This document shows positions 7,281-13,850 of a stretch of 34,704 nucleotides of DNA, piece after piece. Within the stretch, counting starts at the first letter, position 1, and each line of letters opens with the position of its first letter. Origin of the DNA: Bacillota bacterium (GTDB taxonomy: Bacteria > Bacillota > Clostridia > Acetivibrionales > DSM-1351); the NCBI GenBank assembly GCA_023415305.1, contig JAEZKZ010000029.1, positions 1 to 34,704 of the forward strand, read 5' to 3'. A program made the translations under genes and the position numbers. Under the pieces are notes generated by a model. The model saw only the letters and a list, made by a program, of their open reading frames with translations. It made no database searches and was not told where the DNA came from.

Positions 7281-9668
7281 TTATCGTGTTTTTGCTTCGT
7301 TTTTCATAATTGTCAGGATTCCACGGACAAAGTGGCCGTTGGCAGTAAGTACTAAAAATTTTGCCAGTCCTGGTGTTAAAAGACCATCACCCATTAAAAT
7401 TAAGTTCTTTATAGGTGTACTAACAGCCGATTCCATCATCATTTTAAAGTTTGGATTTGAATAATCAATTCCTCCATTCTTCCGGCCCATTAAAAGTTCA
7501 ATTACTTTATATACCAACCGGATAAAACGGCTTTCCATCATTTCGGATATTGTACAGGTTAAATCAAAATCTCCGATTTTCTTTTTAGTGACAGGTAGTA
7601 TTTGATATCCAGATAATGCTTCAAACGCTTCCATTGAGGGCACCCCCTCAGGCTTGTAATACCATTGAAGCTGTTGCTTTTGTTCAGAAATCTGCAGTTG
7701 CGCTGTACCCTCTGGTCCAGTCGTTTTATTAAATTTAACTGTACCTTCAAGCCGTATATCTTTACTGGAGGCTCCGATTTTAATTGAATATTGACCATTT
7801 TGAACAATCCAAGTCTTTTTATCAATATCATAATATGAAAAGGATCTATTATTTAATTCAAATTTAATTTCCTTATCCTCTCCAGGTTGTAAATAAACTT
7901 TTTCAAAATCCTTTAGTTCCTTATTGGGAGCAAAAATACCTGTCTGCGGTTTTCCTACATAGAGTTGGACTATTTCTGCTCCTGGAAGCTTACCGGTATT
8001 CTTTATTTTACAGCCTACAGTAATATCAGGTGCTTCGCCGGTTACTGATATATCAGAATAGGTAAATTCCGTATAGCTTAAGCCAAATCCAAAAGGAAAA
8101 AGCACATCTTTTCCGGCCTTCTCATAATACCTGTAGCCTACGTAAAGACTCTCCTTGTATAATACCTGCTTTGGATTAATTCCATAAGTGTCTGAGCTTA
8201 TCACATCTTCATATCTTAAGGGATAGGTCTCAGCCAGTTTACCGCTTGGATTCACTTTTCCGGTTAAGATATCTGCTACAGCCAGTCCGCCTGCCTGACC
8301 GGGCAGATACATATTCAGAACCGCCTTGGCTTTTTCTATCCAGGGCATGGTTACCGGCGAACCTCCAAATAGCAGAATTATAATGTTTTGATTGACTTCT
8401 GCCACAGTATCAATAAGCTTAATATGGCTCTCGGGGAGCTCCATATTATTGCGGTCAAAACCTTCACTTTCAAAGTCATCAGTTAAACCGACGGCAATTA
8501 TTACGTAATCTGCAGTTTTTACGCTTTCATCATAGTCTTTATAGTAATTATAAGAAATATTATGTTCGTCAAACCCATCCAGAACATTTGATATTCTATG
8601 AGGAGTTATTCTTGAACTGCCTGTACCCTGATATCTTAGTTTCTGAGCCAGTTCACCAATTATTACTGTTTTTCTGGATATATCAAGAGGCAGAATCCCT
8701 TTATCATTTTTTAAAAGTACTGCTGATTCACCTGCAATTTTCCTGGCAAGCTCATGATGTTTCTCAATATTATATTTATTGTTTGATTTCGCTTTAAGAT
8801 TTTTACTGCAGGTAAAGATAAGAGATAGTAACCTGTCCACGCATTGATCTATACATTGCTCTGAAAGGTCACCTGCTTTAACAGCCGAAGCAACCGCTTT
8901 ATCAAAATACCCTTTGCTGCCGGGCATCTCCAGATCCATTCCCGCCTTAAATCCGGCTATCCGGTCATTTGTAGCGCCCCAGTCAGATATGACGACACCC
9001 TGGAAGCCCCATTCCCCTCGAAGAATATCGGTCAATAGGTATTTGTTGTCACTGCAGTAGGTACCGTTAACAAGATTGTAGGCACACATAACAGTAGCTG
9101 GCCCAGCAGTTTTAACAGCATTCTCGAAAGCAGCCAGATATATTTCCCTTAGTGATCTTTCATCAATAATACTATCAGAACATAGTCTATGGTTCTCCTG
9201 ACTGTTAGCAGCAAAGTGTTTTAGAGAGGCACCGACACCTCTGCCCTGAATTCCATTTATCCAGGCGGCTCCAAGTTCACCTGAAAGAAACGGGTCTTCA
9301 CTGAAATACTCGAAGTTTCTTCCACAAAGAGGGTTCCGTTTTATATTGATTCCTGGCCCAAGCAGTACTGCAGTACCTTCCTGAATTGATTCTTCGGCCA
9401 AAGCCTCACCCATTACCCTAATAAGTTCTCGATCCCAGGAAGATCCTGTCATACACGCTGTAGGAAAACATGTGGAAGGTAAGCTTTCATTAATTCCAAG
9501 ATTGTCCTTTTTATTTTTTTGAATTCTTAAACCATGGGGCCCATCATTAACTCTTATAGAAGGAATTCCATACTCAGAAAACGCTTCGGTATTCCAGTAG
9601 TCGGCACCTGAACACAGTTTAATTTTTTCTTCAAGTGTCATTTTATCTATTATTTCCTGAAAATTCAT
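7281..9668 (-). CDS. GH3 family beta-glucosidase
   Basis: A 795-residue glycoside hydrolase family 3 enzyme. The N-terminal barrel has the K150-H151 pair and the nucleophile D229 in VVISDWGA. The alpha/beta sandwich domain has SEGFDR with likely acid/base E402. A fibronectin-III-like domain follows at about 540-640. About 150 extra residues after it match no domain I recognise. There is no signal peptide, so it should act in the cytoplasm on imported cellobiose or other beta-glucosides. The ATG at 9668 has AGGGGGG just upstream; an in-frame TTG at 9698 has no ribosome binding site. It is monocistronic. A 10-bp palindrome AGATTAATCT at 9765-9774 in the upstream region could be an operator. Confidence 0.93.
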   Translation of the reverse strand: MNFQEIIDKMTLEEKIKLCSGADYWNTEAFSEYGIPSIRVNDGPHGLRIQKNKKDNLGINESLPSTCFPTACMTGSSWDRELIRVMGEALAEESIQEGTAVLLGPGINIKRNPLCGRNFEYFSEDPFLSGELGAAWINGIQGRGVGASLKHFAANSQENHRLCSDSIIDERSLREIYLAAFENAVKTAGPATVMCAYNLVNGTYCSDNKYLLTDILRGEWGFQGVVISDWGATNDRIAGFKAGMDLEMPGSKGYFDKAVASAVKAGDLSEQCIDQCVDRLLSLIFTCSKNLKAKSNNKYNIEKHHELARKIAGESAVLLKNDKGILPLDISRKTVIIGELAQKLRYQGTGSSRITPHRISNVLDGFDEHNISYNYYKDYDESVKTADYVIIAVGLTDDFESEGFDRNNMELPESHIKLIDTVAEVNQNIIILLFGGSPVTMPWIEKAKAVLNMYLPGQAGGLAVADILTGKVNPSGKLAETYPLRYEDVISSDTYGINPKQVLYKESLYVGYRYYEKAGKDVLFPFGFGLSYTEFTYSDISVTGEAPDITVGCKIKNTGKLPGAEIVQLYVGKPQTGIFAPNKELKDFEKVYLQPGEDKEIKFELNNRSFSYYDIDKKTWIVQNGQYSIKIGASSKDIRLEGTVKFNKTTGPEGTAQLQISEQKQQLQWYYKPEGVPSMEAFEALSGYQILPVTKKKIGDFDLTCTISEMMESRFIRLVYKVIELLMGRKNGGIDYSNPNFKMMMESAVSTPIKNLILMGDGLLTPGLAKFLVLTANGHFVRGILTIMKNEAKTR

Positions 9669-9788
9669 TGGCCCCCCTGAATGCGATTTATTACTCAAAG
9701 GTTTAACTGAAAATTTCCAAAAGAAGCATGGGACATCTTTGCCTTGTTATACTCTAATTGTATCAGATTAATCTAATTAAATCATTAT

Positions 9789-9823
9789 AAAAAAAGCATT
9801 AACAATCTGTTTATGCTTTTTTT
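9789..9823 (-). terminator. Terminator of the 83-residue protein gene
   Basis: Seven A, then GCAT, a 13-base loop, ATGC and seven T give an 11-bp stem that is symmetrical on both strands. On the minus strand it follows the small gene by about 12 bases and carries a U tract. Confidence 0.75.
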
Positions 9824-9835
9824 ATGTTTTTATGA

Positions 9836-10087
9836 TTAAATTGTCTTTCCTATTAACTTATTTCTGATTATTCTCTCGGAAGTTGACTTACTGTTTTTAC
9901 TCAATGTCTGTGCAGCTAAATCAAATGCTTTATTAATAATAGTTTCGCTCATCTGAAACTCCTTAGCTGCAAGTTCCATAACAACTTTATCATGTTTTGG
10001 ACTGTAATGTCCATTTTTCTTTTCCAGCTTCTTATACTGCTGCTGGCAGAATTCATATATTTCCAAACATTTCCTGGAATCTAACAA
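9836..10087 (-). CDS. Small hypothetical protein with TTG start
   Basis: An 83-residue soluble, probably all-helical protein, basic overall, that I do not recognise. It has an N-terminal part rich in Tyr, Gln and Lys, and a C-terminal part with SETIINKAFDLAAQTL followed by a basic tail. No ATG is available before residue 37. The proposed start is TTG at 10087, supported by AAAGGGGTG about seven bases upstream. The gene ends just before an intrinsic terminator. The alternating helices could form a small DNA- or protein-binding fold, but there is no firm motif. Confidence 0.65.
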   Translation of the reverse strand: MLDSRKCLEIYEFCQQQYKKLEKKNGHYSPKHDKVVMELAAKEFQMSETIINKAFDLAAQTLSKNSKSTSERIIRNKLIGKTI

Positions 10088-10283
10088 AGCTACACACCCC
10101 TTTCAATATTCTTTATACCAATTTTCGGTCTATATAAACATTATACTTATAATTTATTAATATTTTATGTATATATGATGAAGAATAAATTACTTTGTGC
10201 TTTGAATGTTTTTAATGAAATCTACATATATTTATAATGTTTTAATATGAATCAAAAGAAAATTTTCTGAAAGGATTGGTATA

Positions 10284-10496
10284 ATGCAAAATCGTAAAAA
10301 GCAGGATAGCATTTCAGTAAATATAATCAGTGAGCAAAATGAAGTAAAACCCGTATCTCAAAAGCCGGTCGGAAATGCAGGAAAGGATCCGTTTTGTGTA
10401 TATGATCACAAAAGGCATGCCGTAGGTTCTATAATAGTAAACGAAGATGGTTCTCAGTCAGTTTGCTGCGAGGACGGTTCCTGGAGAAACAAGTAG
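10284..10496 (+). CDS. Small cysteine-containing hypothetical protein
   Basis: A 70-residue protein with a charged, probably disordered N-terminal half and a compact C-terminal half. The latter has a Cys at about residue 38 (FCVYD), a glycine-rich turn (AVGSIIVNEDGS), and a CC pair (VCCEDGSW) near the end. The pattern of Cys, Gly-Ser-Ile-Ile and Asp-Gly loosely recalls the DUF1496 fold; this is an unverified impression. AAAGGA lies upstream of the ATG. It is a single gene diverging from the TTG-start gene and converging with msrC. Confidence 0.75.
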   Translation: MQNRKKQDSISVNIISEQNEVKPVSQKPVGNAGKDPFCVYDHKRHAVGSIIVNEDGSQSVCCEDGSWRNK

Positions 10497-10512
10497 CCTG
10501 ATTCCAAACAAA

Positions 10513-10548
10513 AAGAGCTGAAAACCTGTTATCAGATTCTCAGCTCTT
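10513..10548. terminator. Hairpin terminator shared by the 70-residue gene and msrC
   Basis: AAGAGCTGA and TCAGCTCTT form a perfect 9-bp stem with an 18-base loop. On the minus strand it is followed by a T-rich run (TTTTTGTTT), so it best serves msrC. The plus-strand tail is poor in T. Confidence 0.75.
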
Positions 10549-10583
10549 CCGAATATTTCATATAAAAAAATGTATTTTACTGG

Positions 10584-11072
10584 TTACCATAAACATGCCT
10601 CTTCTATCACCATCGCCAACTTTTCCAATTCAGAAGCATCTATATTATCAAATCTTCCTATTAAGGGGCTGTCAATATCCAAAACACCTACAACCTTCCC
10701 ATTACTTCTTAATGGGATTACTATTTCAGAATTTGAAGCACTGTCACAGGCTATATGCCCCGGAAATTTATGAACATTTTTAACAAGCTGAGTTCTGTTC
10801 TCACTAACTGCCGTACCACATACACCTTTCCCAATGGGAATATGTACACAGGCCACCTTCCCCTGAAAAGGTCCTAAAATCAGCTCGTTATTTTTTATAA
10901 GATAAAAGCCAACCCAGTTAATGTCCTTCAAAGCCTCATTCATCAAAGCAGATGCATTTGCCAGATTTGCAGTTACATCCTGTTCACCTTCAAGTAGCGA
11001 TCCCATTTGAGATAATAGAAGCTGGTAAATTCTGAGTTTTTCTTCAGGGTACGCCGTATTAATATCTTTCAT
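10584..11072 (-). CDS. msrC: Free methionine-(R)-sulfoxide reductase (GAF domain)
   Basis: A 162-residue single GAF-domain protein of the fRMsr (MsrC/YebR/YtsP) family, which reduces free methionine-R-sulfoxide using thioredoxin. The three conserved cysteines are all present in context: VACVHI, KGVCGTAV and HIACDSAS. Conserved NWVGFYL and the VLDIDSP end are also present. The ATG at 11072 is chosen because AAGGA lies nine bases upstream; the longer frame from 11117 has no ribosome binding site and would overlap the neighbour more. It starts 14 bases inside the upstream membrane protein gene, suggesting translational coupling. Confidence 0.92.
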   Translation of the reverse strand: MKDINTAYPEEKLRIYQLLLSQMGSLLEGEQDVTANLANASALMNEALKDINWVGFYLIKNNELILGPFQGKVACVHIPIGKGVCGTAVSENRTQLVKNVHKFPGHIACDSASNSEIVIPLRSNGKVVGVLDIDSPLIGRFDNIDASELEKLAMVIEEACLW

Positions 11073-11412
11073 AATGTGAATTCCTTTTTTGATTAAGGTT
11101 GTCATTGTTTTCATCATTTATGCCTGAATTCACAGTATTTTGATGAGCGCTGTTTGTATTAACGTTTTGTGGACCAGAATTCGAAGGATTATTTTGTCCA
11201 GTTGTAGAATTATTTTTTGTGTTAAATATATTGTCAGAGTTAATGAATTTCTCAAGTTCGAGACTGTTTTTTAACCTTAACGCTTCAGCCTTAAGTTCTA
11301 CCTCAGCCTTTAACTGTTCCTTTTTCAATAAATAATCCTTTATTTCGTGAAATAGTTTCGGCCCGAAAATTAAAGTTATTGCTAGTATCGGAATAATAGC
11401 ACCCAGATCCAT
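11059..11412 (-). CDS. Small membrane protein with coiled coil and Asn-rich tail
   Basis: A 117-residue protein I cannot name. It has one membrane helix (about residues 3-18), then a charged helical stretch (about 20-60, LLKKEQLKAEVELKAEALRLK) of coiled-coil type. A low-complexity tail of about 50 residues is dominated by Asn, Ser, Thr and Gln. The topology recalls phage-shock PspB, but there is no convincing sequence match. AGGAGG lies upstream of the ATG. Its last codons overlap the msrC start by 14 bases, so the two are made together, which hints at a link to redox or envelope stress. Confidence 0.82.
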   Translation of the reverse strand: MDLGAIIPILAITLIFGPKLFHEIKDYLLKKEQLKAEVELKAEALRLKNSLELEKFINSDNIFNTKNNSTTGQNNPSNSGPQNVNTNSAHQNTVNSGINDENNDNLNQKRNSHYERY

Positions 11413-11454
11413 ATATGTTAAACCTCCTCAAATCTCCTTTTAAAAACCTAACTA

Positions 11455-11460
11455 ATTATA
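11455..11460 (-). promoter_or_regulatory. Extended -10 promoter for the small membrane protein/msrC pair
   Basis: On the minus strand TGGTATAAT is an extended -10 element. No good -35 hexamer is seen 17 bases upstream. The predicted transcript start is about 35 bases before the ATG at 11412, leaving room for the strong AGGAGG. No other feature is seen in the remaining intergenic DNA up to 11580. Confidence 0.55.
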
Positions 11461-11580
11461 CCATATGTTTCATAAATATAACCAGATGGTTTGGTAATTT
11501 AATGTATTCGAAAGTAGTACTATATATTCAGTCGATACAATGGTTTATAAAGAGTATGAGGAATATGTTACCAATACAGC

Positions 11581-12336
11581 CTATAAATACTCGGTAATTA
11601 TACTTTTTATTTCCTCAACCGCAAGTCCCCCGTGGAAGCAAATTATTCCTTCAATATCCAGATCCAATAAGGTAACCAGAGATTTCTTCGCCTGAACCAT
11701 ATCGTAGGTCTGGTCAACAAATGGTCCCGAAAGTCTGCCATCTCTTACAGTCAGCACGTCACCTGCAACAAGGGTTTTGTACTTTTCCAAGTAAATACAT
11801 ATATGCCCGGGTGTATGTCCCGGAGTATGAAGAATTCTTATACCTCCGCAAAGGGGCAATACCTGCTGATGGTTCACGATACCAGTTACTTCAGGTTTAT
11901 TCTCGGAAAATGTGCTCTTATACTCCTTCTGTTGCTCAGGTGATAGCTTAGCTAATTGCTTCTGCATTTCTTCAAGAATTTCCTTTGTAAACTTGATAGG
12001 TAACTTCTCGCTCTGAATATATGGTTTCTCTATCTCGTGGGAAAGTACTTGAACAGTACATTCTCCATTGTTTTTGGTGTTAATCCATTTAACAATGGGA
12101 GCGAGACTTCCAATATGGTCCATATCATGGTGGGTTATGATTATTGTGTCAATTTTTTCAGGTTGTACTCCCTCATTTTTAATAAGTTCCAAAAGGGTTT
12201 CCGACTGCCCGGGCAGTCCGGTATCAATTAATACTGTGTTTTTATCATCCCATACCAGCACAGGATAAATAGTACCTGTAACATTCGGAACATTCGGTTC
12301 CAATTCAAGGATTGCAAGTCCGTCGTCAATTCTCAT
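11581..12336 (-). CDS. MBL-fold metallo-hydrolase (YflN-like)
   Basis: A 251-residue metallo-beta-lactamase-fold hydrolase. The metal motif reads H69-H70-D71-M72-D73-H74, so the usual HxHxDH has Asp in place of the second His, as I recall for YflN-type members. Later ligands are seen in HTPGHTPGH, in AGD, and in a C-terminal FHGG. No signal peptide is present. Substrates of this group are poorly defined (lactonase or thioesterase-like). The ATG lies nine bases after the PadR stop with no strong ribosome binding site of its own, so translation probably depends on PadR. Confidence 0.88.
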   Translation of the reverse strand: MRIDDGLAILELEPNVPNVTGTIYPVLVWDDKNTVLIDTGLPGQSETLLELIKNEGVQPEKIDTIIITHHDMDHIGSLAPIVKWINTKNNGECTVQVLSHEIEKPYIQSEKLPIKFTKEILEEMQKQLAKLSPEQQKEYKSTFSENKPEVTGIVNHQQVLPLCGGIRILHTPGHTPGHICIYLEKYKTLVAGDVLTVRDGRLSGPFVDQTYDMVQAKKSLVTLLDLDIEGIICFHGGLAVEEIKSIITEYL

Positions 12337-12345
12337 AAATTAAGG

Positions 12346-12918
12346 CTATATAGCCCCTTCACCTCCACTTTTTTTATGATAATTTATTAAATACTCCTCT
12401 GTCTCGTCAAACCATTTTATTGATGCCCCAAGAGAATTTATACCGTATCTTAATGTTACTATCCAATATGGATATTGCGGTTTTAATTTTGCTTCATCGT
12501 TTTTTAGATAGTAAGAAAGGATTTGACTAAGCTGATTATACTTTGTATCAGCCCTTTCCTTTGCCTGTCGAAGCATTTCAACGGTATCTCCAAGCTCCAT
12601 CTGATTTCCGAAGGAAAGCTTTAAAAGCAGTTCCGATCTTTCGGGCTGATACTCCACAGGTTCAATAAGCCAGTTTTTTAAAATATTAATACCTTTTTCA
12701 GTTATAGTGTAGCTTTTCCTTCTTGATGATTCGTCCGATAGTTCCCTTTGAATAAGTTCTGCTTCTTCTAGTTGAGATAATACCGGGTATAGATGACCGA
12801 AGTTTTCATTCCAGAAATAAGAAATACTTTTATCACAAAATTTCTTGATATCATAGCCCGACATTGGTCCTAGAAGGCTGAGAACCCCAAGGATGGCATA
12901 CATTGTTTTATTTTTCAT
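12346..12918 (-). CDS. PadR family transcriptional regulator
   Basis: A 190-residue regulator. The N-terminal winged helix (about 1-85) has the PadR signature LGVLSLLGPMSGYDIKKF and YPVLSQLEEAELI. The C-terminal half (about 90-180) is helical and would form the dimerisation and effector domain. AGGAGGG lies just before the ATG. The promoter of this gene lies inside a perfect 16-bp inverted repeat, so autorepression is very likely. It forms an operon with the MBL hydrolase, which may act on or detoxify the compound sensed. Confidence 0.93.
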   Translation of the reverse strand: MKNKTMYAILGVLSLLGPMSGYDIKKFCDKSISYFWNENFGHLYPVLSQLEEAELIQRELSDESSRRKSYTITEKGINILKNWLIEPVEYQPERSELLLKLSFGNQMELGDTVEMLRQAKERADTKYNQLSQILSYYLKNDEAKLKPQYPYWIVTLRYGINSLGASIKWFDETEEYLINYHKKSGGEGAI

Positions 12919-12992
12919 TTTCCCTCCTTAACAATCTTGATATTAAAATGATCTCCTCGTCTTCTTATGTCCAAATTATTCTATCCAATACC

Positions 12993-13040
12993 ATATCACT
13001 CTGATATATATAATTATATCAGAGTGATATATATTGTCAA
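12993..13040 (-). promoter_or_regulatory. PadR operon promoter with perfect 16-bp operator dyad
   Basis: Arms ATATCACTCTGATATA (12993-13008) and TATATCAGAGTGATAT (13015-13030) are perfect inverted repeats separated by six bases. On the minus strand TTGACA (13040-13035), a 16-base spacer and TATAAT (13018-13013) overlap the dyad. A protein bound there would block RNA polymerase. Confidence 0.88.
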
Positions 13041-13060
13041 TAAAATTAATTGGGTCAACT

Positions 13061-13110
13061 AACAAAGAGGTATTCCCAAGGACTGCTGTGTGTTTGGGTA
13101 CCTCTTTGTT
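13061..13110. other. Strong hairpin upstream of the PadR promoter
   Basis: AACAAAGAGGTA (13061-13072) pairs perfectly with TACCTCTTTGTT (13099-13110). CCCAA (13075-13079) pairs with TTGGG (13094-13098) inside it, leaving a 14-base loop. The T-rich tail (TTTTGATGTTTT) is on the plus strand, yet no plus-strand gene lies upstream. On the minus strand, where it would end the ABC exporter operon, the tail is poor in T. It could be a terminator for that operon, or the end of an unannotated plus-strand transcript. Confidence 0.6.
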
Positions 13111-13189
13111 TTGATGTTTTGATGTTTGATAGTTTTGTTTATGCTTGTAATATTACTCTGAACTTATGTGCTCTCAGTTATATATGTTC

Positions 13190-13801
13190 TCAGCCCTTGT
13201 ATTCCAACATTTTCTCAAGAACTATATTTGCATTTTTACTTTTCATTTTGGCAGTCTCATTCTTTTCATATTCAACTCTCATTGTCAAATAGTAATTATC
13301 AGCCGGAAATCCATAATCAAGAAGATATTTAACTTTGTTCATCGGCAGGGCGTATATATGCTTTTCGCTTTGTCCCTGTGGAGTCGCCATAATTTCTTCA
13401 TTGCCGCTGATATCTATTTGATACTTGTCCACAAATTCATCCAAAGGCTCAAAAACCCCTTTTTCCTTGTATACTTGTAGCGTATGTCCATCCAACAACA
13501 TAATTTGAACACCCTCATCCGAAAATTCCACATCAACCCTCGGCCCCATCATCGGTACAAAATCCAATATTTTATTGTCATCCTTATTTACATCCTGAAT
13601 TACCTTTTCAAAGTGACTGTTTATAGCCGTTTCTGCATCCTCACCGATTTCTCTCCCATCGGTGACATATCCGATCTGAATATCAGGCTCGCTATTCCCT
13701 ATTGAGAACATTATCAGTACAAAAGCTACAGCTAAAATAAATAACCCTACAAGTACATACATTTTGTAATAATACCAAAAGTTTGAAATATTATCTTTCA
13801 T
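13190..13801 (-). CDS. Single-pass membrane protein, unknown function
   Basis: A 203-residue protein with a short cytoplasmic N-terminus, one membrane helix (about residues 13-34, VLVGLFILAVAFVLIMF) and an extracytoplasmic domain of about 165 residues. That domain has segments (FEPLDEFVDKYQIDI, KVKYLLDYGFPADNYY) loosely reminiscent of solute-binding proteins, but I cannot assign it. The ATG at 13801 is chosen because GGAAGG lies six bases upstream; the frame extends to 13834 without a ribosome binding site. It follows the ABC exporter by 50 bp in the same direction and may be its partner. Confidence 0.82.
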   Translation of the reverse strand: MKDNISNFWYYYKMYVLVGLFILAVAFVLIMFSIGNSEPDIQIGYVTDGREIGEDAETAINSHFEKVIQDVNKDDNKILDFVPMMGPRVDVEFSDEGVQIMLLDGHTLQVYKEKGVFEPLDEFVDKYQIDISGNEEIMATPQGQSEKHIYALPMNKVKYLLDYGFPADNYYLTMRVEYEKNETAKMKSKNANIVLEKMLEYKG

Positions 13802-13850
13802 CTCTAGCCTTCCTTCCATATCATCATAAGTCATAATATGTGTTTCAAAT

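Noticed and set aside
9669..9698. TTG start ten codons upstream of the GH3 ATG
   Set aside because: No ribosome binding site precedes the TTG, while a G-rich site precedes the ATG at 9668 and the family usually starts there.
12993..13110. Miniature transposable element ends or riboswitch
   Set aside because: The dyad and the hairpin have unrelated arms and no target duplication. The first overlaps a promoter as an operator would, and no ligand-binding core is recognisable.
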